A DNA stretch of 64,000 nt. Source: Vigna angularis (lineage: Eukaryota > Streptophyta > Magnoliopsida > Fabales > Fabaceae). Shown piece by piece: positions 1 through 13,019 of this stretch; positions within the stretch are counted from its first letter, which is position 1, and every line of letters begins with the position of its first letter. The position numbers and the translations under genes were made by a program. The DNA lies in assembly GCF_016808095.1 (NCBI RefSeq), contig NC_068978.1, positions 26,857,306 through 26,921,305 of the forward strand. The letters are read 5' to 3'. Under the pieces are notes generated by a model. That model did no database searches and was not told the origin of the DNA. It saw only the letters and a program-made list of their open reading frames with translations.

Positions 1-175
1 TAAACACATTCACAAACACAATCAAATCCAGAAATTGAAGAAAACAAAATCAAACCCAGAATTGTTTTGATTGGAAGTGGTGGTTATGATTTCTCTTGCT
101 AACAACTGCAATCAACCAGAATGACAATTTATGAATGAATAATGTGATGTGATGAATGAGGGAAAGAAAAAGTAC

Positions 176-404
176 CAGAGCATGTTTTGAGGGCAAAAAG
201 CTTGTAAATGAGAGCAATGATTCCAATAATATGGACTGCTTCAGAGGCTATGAAGTAATAGTAGGTGCTTGTGAAGGTGAACTTTAAGGCGACCAAAGCA
301 CACAGAGCAAGCAACGCCCCACAAAAGATCTTCACCTTCATTGGCAGCTTCCTCAACCTTTCAAACAAAACACTCATCCTCGAACTGCCCCTCTTTGTTC
401 CCAT
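176..404 (-). CDS. ER lumen protein-retaining receptor (ERD2-like), first exon only
   Basis: This is the first coding exon of an ERD2-like (KDEL-receptor family) membrane protein; the gene continues past the left edge. The family acts in Golgi-to-ER retrieval. The translation has a short basic N-terminus with MKVKIF at residues 22-27. One hydrophobic segment spans about 24-41, then comes an FIASEAVHIIGIIALIYKL stretch at about 51-69, followed by KTCSG. This order matches the plant ERD2-like subgroup, in which an N-terminal extension precedes the IHxxGIxxLIYKL helix. The ATG at 402-404 is the first Met in frame. The exon ends in TCTG followed by GTACTT (donor at 174-175), which fixes the boundary at 176 and leaves the codon split after one base. 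The reading frame past 176 (to 129) is intron. Identity rests on about 76 residues, so the exact paralogue is unknown. Confidence 0.8.
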
Positions 405-3400
405 TTCAGAATACCAAAATTAGGATTTGCTCTTTTGTCCACAAAAAATTGGAAAGAAATCTAGACAATAGAGAAAATAGAGAATGGAACAGGGACAGAC
501 AGAGTAAAGAAAAGAGAGGTTTTGAAGAGCCACCAGGAGAGCATGCAGAAAAGGGTTCTGGCAATGAGTTTCTTGTATTCAATTGGGACCATTTCAGTTA
601 TGGAAATGTTTGGGTAAAAGATATGTTATTTTGTTATTATTATTTATTATTATATAAAAAAGGAATAAACATTATTTATTACATTTTCTATTTGTAGAAC
701 AAGAAATAAAAGATTGACACGTATATTTTTTCAGACTGTTCTCGTATACTATTGGTAGAAACATCTCATAATATTTAATTAGTTTTTTTTTTTAATTATT
801 TCTTTTCTTTACAGCACTGTCGCACTTGTGAAAAATGGCAACTTAACGTTTTTTCAGGTAATAAAATTATCACGTCAATTTATTATATTGGATGCTTTTT
901 TCTCTTTCTATTTTGCAGTTTGGTATTAACTCCTCTATTTATTATTTCATTATTTCTTTCTCTGTATTTATTAGTTTCTTAACCTTGAAAATGAAAAGGT
1001 ACGAGAAAAAAAAATCAAAGTTATCTTAAATTTGACAAATAAAGAATATTTTTAAATTTTACCCTTGAAAATAAGAGGAACATTTACTATATTTTTCTTC
1101 TTCTCAGAATTAGTGTTCTAATTAACATGATTCTCTCATTATTTACTTATCGCACTTTTCAATTTGGCGGTATTGGAACTAAATTTTAAAACTAATAAAT
1201 CATTTTGTTTTGATTTTAAATTCGTGAATGGGTTAGATATTATTGATTATTGATTTTGGAGACTAAACTTATGGTTTTGTCTTTAAATATATTTAAAAAA
1301 TACAAAAAAAAATATTGAAATTGTGTTTGATTTTGATTTTTAAGTGATATAGATAATTTTATTTCTAAATAATAGGATAATATTATACAAATTTTAATAA
1401 AATAATAGGATAATATTATAAAATTTTAAAATTAATTTAAATGTAAATGAATTTAATTTTTTAAATTATAATTAATTTGTTAACTTATTTATATAGAATT
1501 TGTAATAAATATTATCAACCTAAATAATTGATATAAGAATTACTTATATTAAGATTTTTAAATTTAAGAAATAAATTTAAATTAATGTTTGAAATAAATA
1601 TTAGGAAATTTAGAATGATATGAACCTCTTAGAATTGTTATGAGGATTTGTAGAATTCCAGTTTATATTAAAATCAACGTGGATGTTGCCCAAATGATTT
1701 AATATTGATTTGAGACAAGACGTTTGGAATTATATATATTCATTCAAAAAATGAAAAGATAAGATTGAACTATTTATTTACAGGACATGATTGGTGATTT
1801 AGATGACCCATTTACTATAAGCATAAGAAAGAAAATGTATATTTTAGGTACTAATTGATTATTTATTTATTTTTTCTTTTTAACGTTATTTTCCATTGTT
1901 CCTCATTGCCTATTTAATCTCGTTTTTTCCTCTTGTTATCCTGACAATTAATTATATTTATTTCGTGTCATGTATGCTTTTAATATTTATTTAAATTATT
2001 TAAATTCAATATATCACATTAATTAATTGACACAAATATAAATATGAAAATATTACGATAATTTTCAAGTAATTATTTTAATTAGTAATTATTTTCTGAT
2101 CTCGTCAGTTTTATTCGATATGACTATTTCTTTTTTTTCAAATATTTAATATAGTTATAATTTTAGTCATTTATATGGTCATTTTTCATGAAGTCGTCTA
2201 AATTATTAACGATAGACTATACATGTTGGTATCATTTTTTTCTTATATAACCTGTCTAACATAGTATACATATTAATACATTATCTTCAACCTCCCAACA
2301 CATCCAAAACTCTAGAAAGAAACGTAATTAAAAAGTTTCTTGTAAATTTAGATTCTTTTAATTGAATGTTTATTAATTTTATATTTTTATTGAAAACTTA
2401 AAAATTTATATATTTCAACTAAGTCCTTGGTATTTTTTTAATAGAATGATGTTGTTGTTATTGGACTCCTTAATTTTCTTTTTACCTAGTGATAATTTAT
2501 AAAAAAAAATAAAATGTAAATCTATGACGATAAATAACTTTTATTACTTCAAATAAAAAAATGTGTTAGAGATTTACTTTAAAATATTCAAATATACGAC
2601 GAATATAAAACTTAATTAAACTAATAAAAGATATAATAAGAAAATTAAATTTATTTTCATAATAAATATAGTTTTTAATAATTTTTAATTATCCACAATA
2701 TATTAGCACATTATTAATTTCAATATTAAATTCATATTCATAATTAACTTACATCATTAATTAAAATCTATTAATTAAATTTCCAAATTTTATTATTAAT
2801 AATTTTTCTAACAATTGATTAAGTTAATAAATTAATCGTATTTAAAGAAATTAATTGATTTTAAATTAATATGAAGTCTTAAGAAAATTTATTAAGAGTA
2901 GAAAAATGCTTTATAAATGACACTCATATATTTTATTATTAAAAAGTAAAAATTATAAATAAAATTTATTTAAATGAGTTTCATTTTATAAAAACCTTTG
3001 TCATATATTTTCTAAAACTAATTTTCTCTCTCAGATTATTAAATCCTTTCATCTCTTTAAAGATTCGAGCACATTATAGAAGTTCTAGTGTGGAGAGCTA
3101 CAAAATTATTTGATTAGAATTGTTAATAGAGTAATTTTTTCTTTTTTTTATCTTTTCTTGATCCAATTCTTGTTCTGCATGCATTTACTTATCAGGGCAT
3201 GCATCCTTAAGTAGTTTTTGGTGATTCTTTATTATTTTGTGGTCACAAGAATCAAATGATTAATTTATGTAATTAGAATTGCTTAAGGATTGATGCCTTT
3301 TGTGGAGTCTTTTTGAGCTAGGACTCTCTTTTGAGGTAAGGGAAAGTTTTGTGTTTAGGAATCTATAACTATCAATCTTTGAATTTTAGTTGATATGTTT

Positions 3401-4148
3401 AAGCAAATTTGATGTGTATGTGATGAATTAAGGTAATCTTCAAAAGGTAATCTCTATGGAGCAGTGAAACAAAGCCTAATTGAGCAACAAAAAGAGTCTT
3501 CAAAAGATAATCTTTATCTTCTTTATATAATCTTATTGAAAATTATCATTAACCTCCTTTTTCTTTATATATATCCCATTATTCACTGGTTGTGTTGATT
3601 GGAATTAGATATAACAGAAAGGTCATTACTTTTTTTCTTCTTTGAAAGTTGTAACTAGTATTAGATGCTAAACTGACATATTATGATGTATGGCTCTATT
3701 AGATTTTACCTGATTAATTGAAGAGAAAATGTGTCTTCGATGTTCATTTGTTTATATTGTTTATTTATAACTTTCGTAAAATAACCCCTCTAAATTTATG
3801 TTTATCATAACATTTAGGCATATGATGATGTCACTAAGAATTAGTTATATATTGCATGAATGATTTATGATCTCCATACTTTACTATCATCGGTTTGGAT
3901 GAATGCTAGATAAAACACTATCTAAGACAGAAAATTACAAAAATGAATGAGCTTATATAAAGTGATGATTTATGATTCCCAACTATTTGTGCTTTGTTTA
4001 ATAGTTTAGTCATCATGGATGCAATAGCTAAATTTATGTCCTTAAAAGATTACAATGGAGATTTTGAAACTTGAGAGAAAGTCAAGGCACGTATGATTTT
4101 GGGTTTCAGAATTAATATAGTCATCCCAACAAATATGAATCACAACAC
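405..4148. other. AT-rich intergenic stretch with weak retroelement remnants
   Basis: I see no gene here. Up to about 2.9 kb the sequence is very AT-rich with no open frame of note; the first ~300 bp should contain the promoter and 5' UTR of the ERD2-like gene, but I cannot assign a clear TATA box. From about 3.0 to 4.1 kb the composition changes, and near 4017-4075 the plus strand reads MDAIAKFMSLKDYNG then FET and a stop. This resembles the N-terminus of a copia gag protein. It is short, so this is a weak inference. Confidence 0.4.
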
Positions 4149-4151
4149 CCG

Positions 4152-6614
4152 CACAAGTGCAGTAAAGGAAAACGACAACAATTACTTTCGCCTATAGGCA
4201 GCGGTTCCGCAACCGAGGTATATACAGGCGAGGCAAAAAGGGGTAAGTTTTTTGCCTCGGTTCTGAACCGAGGAAAAAAGGGGTAGGATTTTGCCTCGAT
4301 TCTTAGGTAACCGAAGTAGTAGAGTTTTTTCCTTTTTTTTACTTTTTTATTTCGACAGACTTTTTGTCTCGATTCCTTTTTTTTAGGTACCCAAGATTTT
4401 CCAATTTTAGAAACCCAATTTGACATAACCCCAAGAATGCAATTTTTGAATGACAATGATGTTTTCCCTACAACGAAAACACAAAATCAGAAGAAATTCG
4501 TGGAAACAAAGAAGAGTTCCTGCAAAGCCCCAAATCAAAACATTCAATCACGAGCTTTGTTGCCGCAAAACCGCTTCAGAACAGAGACCACCACACCGCG
4601 AACGCAAGCCCACTCTTAATCGCCATCAAACAGGGCTTCTAACATCGCAAAGACGACGAAGATGGAACCATTGTGGACGCAGCGCCGCTATCACTACACC
4701 GCCAATTACGCCCTTGTCGTACCCTTGTCGCGCCCTCGCCACACCCTAGCCATGTCGTCGTTCTTTCACTGCCATCGCCGTTCTTTGGTTGTTTACTGTT
4801 AAGACATTTCGACAAGTGTATCGAATCGTTTCAAGTAATATAAAATGGTAAGACCAAGTATTGTTTTCCTAAGAGACTCGTAATACTAAAGAATTGTGTG
4901 ATTAACAACTCATATAGACTCAATAGAACAACATTCATTTACAACCATGTGCAAGAAGATAAAATTTCAACTATACAAGTTTGGACTTTGGTGTTTGAAG
5001 ACACTTAGACATGGACTAGACTAGAAATAATATGAAATGACATTGTTAAGGTTAGCTTTTACCTATTTACTCTTGTGCGTATACAATTTCATCTCCTCTC
5101 CATCAAATTACTAAAGTCAATCCACAAAATTACTCTAGCCCTAATTCCTTAGGTGAAAGAGCCTAACTTTTCCCTATTAAACTCCAATTTCTTGGAAAAT
5201 CTAACAAGCAAAACCCGCATTAAGAACTAGGATCTAAGATAACAAGTGAATCATCTTCCATTCCTAGAATCGATGAACCACTAGGACTCTTGTTTCAGTT
5301 CTAAATTACACAAGATACATTCCCATACCGATGGATCAAAGATCAAGCCATGAACATCTCTATTACATGCAAGCTTTAAGATTGGAAACAAGAATACTAG
5401 CAATTGATAGAAAAGGCATATATATATTCGAATCATTCAACAAATACAAAGAGTTCAAAGGTTACATTTATCCCCAACAAGATGGGTTTGGCTCTCCATT
5501 TTCATGGAGAGCCTTAGAGCTTACAAAATAACCATGGAAGAAGAAGAAGAACCCAAAGAGGAAGAAGGGAGTGTTCCCACAAACTTTAGCAACCCTCCAA
5601 GCTCTCCTCTAAATGAAATCGCGCCTACAAACCACCAAAGACCCAAACCCCTTCGCGTTTTAGGTTTAAATAAGCTCAAACCGCCACATCAGTGAAAGTG
5701 GCGCTCAACGCCCCTAGAAGGGCGCTCAACGCGAGCTCTGCAGAACTGGATGGCGCTCAGCGCCCTAGATGGGGCGCCTAGGCAAGCTTGCGAAGTAAAT
5801 GGTGCTTAGCGCCCCTAAAGGGGCGCCCAGGCACGAGCACACCAGAAATCAACTTATGTGTAGTTTGTGCAGGTGCGCTCAACGCCCTTAAACCAGGGGC
5901 GCTCAGCTTGACTTTGCTGCACTGCATCTTTTTCTCTTTTTCTGTAGATTTGCTTGATTTTGTGGCTGGTTTAGTCCTCTACATTGTTGGAGATTCTTTC
6001 AAGCACAATTTTAGCTACAAAATAAGGAGATTAGTGATTAATTTATATCAATGTAGCCCAAAATATAAATAATATTAAAACAAGACAAAAGAGAGGATTT
6101 AAGCAAGTAATAAGCTAAAGGAGAGCTGATTTTCTCTCTAAAATGAACCTCAAATAATGGTAAGAATTATCATTATCATCTGCGAGAAAGGAAGAACGGT
6201 TAGAAAATGACAAAGAACGGTTCTTGTGCGAGGAAGACGAAGACGAACGCAAGAAAGAAGAAGAAGAACGCGAGACGAAGATGATCTACGAGGAAAAGAA
6301 TGAACAACGTAGGTTAAATTTTTTTACGTATATGGATTTGGTAGGCTTTTATGCTTCGGTTCCCTTCTCAATCGAGACAGTAGGTCTTTTTCAGAAAAAA
6401 TGTTAGATGAAAAGTCTGACTTGCAGAAAAGTAGATGAGTTTTGCAGGTTATTATGTCTCGGTTGCTCTTATAATTAATCGATGCAATAGACTCTTTTTG
6501 CTTCGGTTTTCAAGGAACCAATGCATATAACTTCGTTATCTGGTTTTTATATGTTTCAATTTTTATAAAACCGAAGCGTATATGGCGTGTTAAAAAACCG
6601 TTTTTTTACTAGTG
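4152..6614. mobile_element. CACTA-type DNA transposon, non-autonomous, with internal insertion
   Basis: The right end, read on the minus strand, is CACTAGTAAAAAAACGG (6598-6614). The left end, CACAAGTGCAGTAAAGG (4152-4168), is a degenerate match. Both ends are flanked by CCG (4149-4151 and 6615-6617), the 3-bp duplication expected for CACTA elements. Subterminal zones on both sides are full of short CGGTT/AACCG motifs (for example CCTCGGTT near 4254 and CTTCGGTTTT near 6521), as is typical of this superfamily. No transposase is present. The GC-richer block at 4500-4800 and the charged run at 6224-6300 look like remnants of element or captured transcript sequence. The block from about 4.8 to 6.1 kb looks like a separate insertion. 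The left end is the weaker boundary. Confidence 0.65.
4801..6130. repeat. Dispersed retroelement-like repeat nested in the CACTA element, with GGCGCTCAACGCC motif cluster
   Basis: This block differs in composition from the CACTA subterminal zones on both sides. Between 5698 and 5910 it carries at least seven variants of a GC-rich near-palindrome (GGCGCTCAACGCCC, GGCGCTCAGCGCCC, GGGGCGCCTAGGC). These motifs are characteristic of LTR-type repeats of Phaseoleae legumes. I cannot find clear TG...CA ends or a target duplication, so the exact borders and class are uncertain. Open frames here are short and show no known domain. Confidence 0.45.
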
Positions 6615-6935
6615 CCGTTTTCTATTATGAATTCCTGAAGCATCTTTTTATTCACAGTACCAGAAGAAATTATTTAGAATAGGTAGTTGTTAAAAGAAGC
6701 AAAGTGATACTACTTGACACATATATGTTAGATTTGAACAACATTAAATCTTTCAGTGGACAACTGTGGTACACACTAACATTATTGAAAAGGAAAAAAA
6801 AGAGAGTTTTTAATATAAACAAGTCATGAAATTTGCTCAAGGGAGTAAGACAGTAAATTTATAGTTGTAGTATTTTTTTTATATATACTACAACTTTGGG
6901 TTTATATGAAGGTTGATATTGCAGATGTTGTAAGT

Positions 6936-9900
6936 CTAGAATTTGTTATAAAGCTGATCTGGTAACCTTGAGCTCAAGAGAATCTGCAAAGGGTTGATCT
7001 TGGGCAAGGTGATGCCCAAGCCTTCTTCCAAATCAACAGGTTCATCGACAGGCACATCGAAACGAAAAGCATGAAGCAAACGAGCAATGGTGATGAGAGT
7101 AACCTGTGTAGCAAAAGTTGAACCAGGACAAGCCCTTCTCCCTGACCCAAAAGGCAAATACTCAAAATGCTGGTGACCTTCATCGACCACTTCTCCATTC
7201 TCATTCAGAAACCTCTCTGGTGAAAACTTCTCAGCCTCTGACCAGACACTCGGATCTCTATGAAGCTTCCACACGTTCGCAAACACACGTGTGCCTTTGG
7301 GTACGTGGTACCCTTGAATGTTGCAGTCTTGGCTAGCCTCGTGGGGCACCAGCAGAGGTCCTGGAGGGTATAGCCTCAGAGTTTCCTTCACGATTGCTTG
7401 CAGATAAAAGAGGTTTTTAATGTCACTTGCTTCCACCTTTCTCTCGCTTCCAACTTCATCTTCAATCTCTTCCTGTGCTCGCTTCAAAACCTCTGGATTC
7501 TTCAGCAGCATCGTCAGTATCCATGTCATCGTGGTTGATGTCGTGTCTGATCCCGCTAACATCAGACTCTAAATATGCAAATTCACTTCCTCAGTACAAA
7601 TATTATTCAACATAAATTTAATCGGTACTTTTTATTAATACAACTCAATATAGAATTATTATTTTTACATCTTCAATTATTTCACTCTATCTAATAATTA
7701 AAACTTAATTGCTTAGGATTTATAATTTAAACTATACTGTTTAAGTAATATAATATATTATTTTAATGTTAATATTTTATACACGTAACATATTTTTGAA
7801 GAAAATAATAACAGGTTAATAGGCTGGTGGACCAGCTCCTTTACTTGTTTGTTAAAGGGCACTTTCTTTTTTCAACTCCATAAAGTCCCTCTTCCATATA
7901 AAAAAAAAATCTACTTTTGTCCCTTTTGGATTTTGTATTCTGAATTTAAAAATGATTTTTAGATTATTCAATTAAAAGTTAAGTTATTTTTTCCAAAGTA
8001 GAATTTTCGACTTAAATTATCTGAAAGATATTTATTTAATCTGAAAGTTAAAAAATGATATAAAAAATTGCAAGATTAAGAAAAATTAATTTTTAAAATT
8101 TATAATAAAAAAATATTTGACTTCCAAACTACAAGGAAATCTATTTTTAACTTTTAAATGATGTAACTTAAAAACATTTTTTAATGAATAATTTTTAAAT
8201 CATACTATTAAAAAGTAATTTTTAGTTTTTGGAAATAACTTTCGTATAATTTGAAAAGAAAAAAAATAAAAATGGAATTATTTTATATGAGGGGTGGAGT
8301 GAGAAATTTATGGAAGTGAAAGAACCTATCTTGTTAAATTCCTTTTCTAGTCATTTTTGGATTTTAGTGGGGCAGGTCTTTTCTCCATTAAAATGTTTTC
8401 ATTCCACTCAAAGATATGTTTCCCGTTACTTGTTTTTTTTCTTTCTTGAGAAAGTACTCTAACATGAAACATTAATCATTATGTGATAAATTTATCTATT
8501 TATAATATTTATTTTTAAAATCTTATGAATAGTAATTTGTACTTATATAAGAAAGAAAAAAAACCTAATTAGTATTTGCAGAATGTACAAGTAAAGATAA
8601 AAGGCTTACCGCAACATTAGCTTTGATGATAGTATCACGATTATGATCAGAGAGAGGATCATCTTGAATGGCAGAGAGCATTACATCAATGAAATCATGT
8701 TTGTCCAATGACTTGTTATTGAGGGAATGAATTTTCTTATGTTCTTCAAGCCAACCTCCGACAAGGGTGTCCAAATCTCTTGCAATTCGTTTCATGGATT
8801 TGAGGATTTTCCCCTGCACCCCAAACCATCCAAGAACTGGAATTAAATCTGAGGGAACAAACTCCCCAGATATATGCATGAACTCCTTTATAAGTTTCAC
8901 AATACCATGTGCTTCTACATCGTCCACATCTTCCAAATAACTGAAATACCTGTTCACCAACATGCCAATTCCAAATTTTTATTTTTATTTTTAATTTTTG
9001 TTCTAGAAATATTTTAGTGGAAATTTCAACTCAACTAATAACATTAACCGTGTGATTTCTATATCTTCTTATTACTGTTTTAAATATTCTACAATTTGAT
9101 TACTATGAAAAAAATTTAAATCTCATATAAATCTACAAAATTGATTTGTATGGAGAAATTTAGATCTAGTTTTGTATAATTTAAATTTTTCTTATATATA
9201 ATTAATGTGAAACTTTTAAGATATTCAAATTAATATATACAAATATTGAAAATAAAATTAGATATTTATGAGTGATTTTATAACAATTTAATAACATTTG
9301 ACATAATAAACTTAATAAATAACAATTTCTCTATGATAAACTTTTAAATAATTTAAATATTATGTTAAGAAATAGACTCTAAAATTAATTTAATATTACA
9401 AAACTAAATAATAAAATAAAATCTACACCTATTTACATACCTTCAATTTTTCTTGGAATCTCAAATAATCTCTTACATACCTATTTACATAAAGTAATCT
9501 TTCAATCAAATTATAGATGACTTTTTTAATGTTGATATTTCGTTCACTTTTTTAATCGACATTGATGAATATTATTATTTTATTTCAAAATTTTCTTTAT
9601 ATTTATTTTCATTTGTTATATATAATATTCTATTATAAAAAGGTGTGGTGTTAAGAAAAAATTGATGTAAAAATAGAAATTTCCATTAATTTTCAATGTC
9701 AATTTGAATAAGTTAATTTTAAATGTTAATAATTTTATTTCTTATTCGCGTGGCATGTAATTACGATAAAAAATATCATACTATGAATTTGACGAGAAAA
9801 ATAATATAACTCCTGTTTAAAAGGATTGGAATCAAAAATGAAAAAGCTCAAACATATGAGAAGAAGTTAGAATCTTTATAGCATAAAAGAATCTTCATAC

Positions 9901-10551
9901 CAGTAAGAGAAAGAAAAAAAAGACATACGAAAGAATTTTCCAAACATACCTTTTCCCAGCAATCATCTTTGTGACGATGTTGAAGCTCAAGCGTTCCATC
10001 CAATCACTTATAGTGACTTTAACATCAGTTTTGCCTCCAAGATACATCGAAAGATCATTCACCAAAGTATCAATCTCAGACTCATAAACATGTCGCAGGA
10101 ATTCGAGGCGGCGAGCAGAGAGCAATTCAAGCATGGTGAGCTTTTTGATCTTGATCCAGTAGGCGCCATAAGGGGCAAATCCAAACCCTGCAAAATTGTA
10201 ACCAAGAAGCACACCATGGCTACTCTTAGGGCGTGAGGCCAAGACCTTATCATGGGTGGTGAAGCACTCTTTTATGGCCTCTTGGTTGCTGATCACAAGG
10301 GCAGGGTATGCCCCTAGACGGATTTGAAAGATGGGGCCATATTTGTCAGCCAAAGCAGCAAAGGTCCTAGCGAGGGGTGTCCGAGCTCCTAATAGGTGGA
10401 GGTGACCAATCAAGGGTAGGGCACCTGAGGGTTCTGGGGGTTGTCTACCCTTCCTTTTTTCACTACCCTTTTGCTTCCTGCATCTGTTGTAGAGAAGAAT
10501 TATGGTTATGGCTATCACTGCCACAAGTGTTGGTTGTGAAAGGGAATCCAT
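6936..10551 (-). CDS. CYP82: Cytochrome P450, CYP82 family (three exons)
   Basis: A membrane-anchored haem-thiolate monooxygenase of the ER. CYP82 enzymes oxidise specialised metabolites (terpenoids, phenylpropanoids, alkaloids, coumarins depending on the member); the substrate here cannot be read from sequence. Exons are 10551-9950, 8949-8610 and 7568-6936, with GT/AG at each junction (donors GTATG and GTAAG). Joined they give 524 aa, the usual CYP82 length. Visible elements: N-terminal hydrophobic anchor (about 7-21); hinge PPEPSGALPLIGHL (38-51); I-helix AGSDTT (319-324); K-helix ETLR (E376, R379); PERF (431-434); haem loop FGSGRRACPG (454-463) with C461. One oddity is the C-helix: W132-IKI-K136, where P450s normally have WxxxR. 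The first intron, after MIAGKR, is absent from the other P450 in this window. The start ATG at 10551 precedes the anchor directly. Subfamily looks CYP82C/D-like rather than CYP82A (inference). No stop or frameshift was found. Confidence 0.88.
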
Positions 10552-12643
10552 GGTCTGGAACTTGAACTGGTGTGAAAAGATTTAAGATAAGATTAGATGA
10601 TGAGTCACATGATTCTAAGAGGATAAGTATTCAGGTTTTGTTTCAATGAAAATGGAATTCAAAACTATTACCATATTACTGCCACTTTGCAAAATTAAAT
10701 TGTCAATGTCAATTAATCATCACATGCTCAACCAATCTCTTCACATATTCTATATATTAACTTCTCTATATGTTCCATCAAACTCTACACGTATACCACA
10801 GCTTCACATGCTTCACCAAGTTTTTTTCATTTTCCTTTTTGGATTCCATAAGGTTATCTCGATTACAATATGTGTTTTATCTGGACTTATAATGACTCAA
10901 TTATATGAAGTCAACTCGATTACAATTTTTTTTCTGCACAACTTTTATTAAATGTGATTGGAAGTTATTGAGGACCTATTAGTTGACATAAAAACAAAAA
11001 TTATGTAAAAATTATACAATTTTTTTGTTTAAAATCTTGTAGGAGTTATACAACTTATTTATTTTTGTATTTTTTAAAAGTTTGCCTATTACTAAAATTT
11101 TCCTATCAAACTTGCCTATTGTAAAAAAACCTTTATATACTTGACTTAGAAATAATTATATAAAGTTTATTGGAGTTTTCATATTTTTTGTACTAAATGT
11201 AATTTTATAGAAGTGCTTCAATATTTTTTGTTATACATAAAATTCTTCACCCCTCCCATAAACTCTTTTCAAGATTAATTTTTAATTTCTTAATTTTCAT
11301 AATTAATTATACACTTTCAAAGTAGCTGTAAAACTGACGTGCTATAATTAAATTCACAGGAAAGTAAGAGGAAAACGACAGGAATATATATATATATATA
11401 TAATCGACTTTTGGCAATGACTTGTTCCTGCTTGGATGTAACTTGAAATCAATGAGAGACATGACTTTAAGAAATTTGGAGGAAAAAAAAAGATTATATC
11501 CGAAGACTTTTTGACTTTTGAAGCTGAATTTAATTTAATCAAAAGTTAATAAAAAAAATAATCATCAAACCAACTACCAAAGGCAATACTTCTTTCCTTT
11601 GATGAGAGATTGAACTTTTTGTTCTTTGTGAAACTCAAATGGCTTATCTATTATCAATATATCGAACGTTTTATGAGTTTTAATTACATATATTGAAAGT
11701 ATATTTATGATTTTGAAATTTCAATTTATCATTTCCTTATTTCATCCTAATGTGGGTTTTCGTTTTAATTATGTTATGTTAACTTTATTACATCTTGTAA
11801 CAATTGTTCAAAAATATTGGTTTAAGAATCAATTACAAGAGATTGTTGAAGGTTCAACTTTTATCAATGTTGAAAGTAGATTCTTTCAAACTTTTAATTT
11901 TGAAGTTGATACTATAATAGTGTTGAAAGTCCTTATTTTCCACCTAACAGACATTGGTTAACATCACCGTCGATGTTAAAAGTTTACTATTTGTTGAAAA
12001 AAGAGATATTTGAATTAATGGCAGAGTCCCTGAAAAATAAAAACTTTCAGTTCCTACACAAAATTTGACAGAGCATATATTCAAAGGCATATTTTCATAC
12101 CTTGAATTAAAATTGTCTATTATTCCAATATTTGGAAGGAACAAAAAATAGTACATGGTTTCAATAAAAGAAAAGAAAATATCTTAAATGTTATCCATTT
12201 AAAAATCTTTCTTCCCTTGCTATTATTCCCAATCGTTTTTATATTTTATTGGGAGGAAGTGCTCTGAGATCTCCAAAACTATGAAAAGAGATTGGAAATC
12301 ATGTTTGTAACATCCCCTCATTCTATTGGTATTTGTATTATTTATTTGAATAAATTATTAAAAATTTAAATAAAATATAGGAGTTATAATGTTAATTTAG
12401 TGGTAAAAGTTGGAATCACTAGTGTGAAATACAACGTTTATTGTTACTTAACTTTCTGTTGAAGTTTGTTTGTCAAATAAATTAACGTTAATTTCATTTT
12501 AACGTTTATTGATAAGAGTTTCGACTTGGGTTAAAATAATTAAAATTTAAGCGAGAAATCAATTTTCGTGCCAATTAAACGTTAACTATGAATGGATTTG
12601 ACGTTTATGACGTTAGTCTCGAGGGGATCCGACATCCTATGTT
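10552..12643. other. Intergenic region upstream of the CYP82 gene
   Basis: I find no recognisable gene. The sequence upstream of the P450 start should hold its promoter, but there is no convincing TATA box in the first 100 bases. A short (TA)n run lies at about 11384-11402. A TGTAACATCCCC string at 12306, followed by AT-rich sequence, resembles an LTR terminus but has no partner. Between about 12430 and 12630 ACGTT-type words are frequent, as in the subterminal zones of the CACTA element further right. Confidence 0.4.
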
Positions 12644-12651
12644 TTTTTTAA

Positions 12652-12841
12652 GATAATGATATTTTGACAATATTTTTTTGATAACATTTTAACATCATTT
12701 ACGTGTTATTTTGTGATTGGTCCAAAATTACTCCACAATCAATAATAATAATTATAAACACCAACATAGATCAATCACAAAATGACAAGTAGATGATGTT
12801 AAAATGTTGTCAAAAAAATGTTATCAAAATATCATTATCCC
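12652..12841. mobile_element. Short terminal-inverted-repeat MITE
   Basis: The ends are inverted copies: GATAATGATATTTTGACAA on the left and, read on the minus strand, GGATAATGATATTTTGATAA on the right. Inner sequence (ACATTTT...AACATCAT) also pairs, so most of the ~190 bp folds into one hairpin. The flanks share TTTTTTAA (12644-12651 and 12842-12849), compatible with an 8-bp target duplication, although the T-run makes this weak. There is no coding capacity. Confidence 0.65.
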
Positions 12842-13019
12842 TTTTTTAATATGCTTCAAAACCATTTCGATCATTTTCTCTTTAAGCGAACCCTTTTTCT
12901 ACGAGTGCGAACAACTCCGATGAAACTTCGGCGATCACCAAAGGTAATGTTTCTTTTATTTAAAACAAATGTGCTTTTAATGAATATTTTAGGAATAATT
13001 TTCTTTTATTTTGATTGAT

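Noticed and set aside
341..697. 118-codon plus frame overlapping the ERD2-like exon
   Set aside because: It is antisense to a recognised coding exon and runs into AT-rich intergenic DNA.
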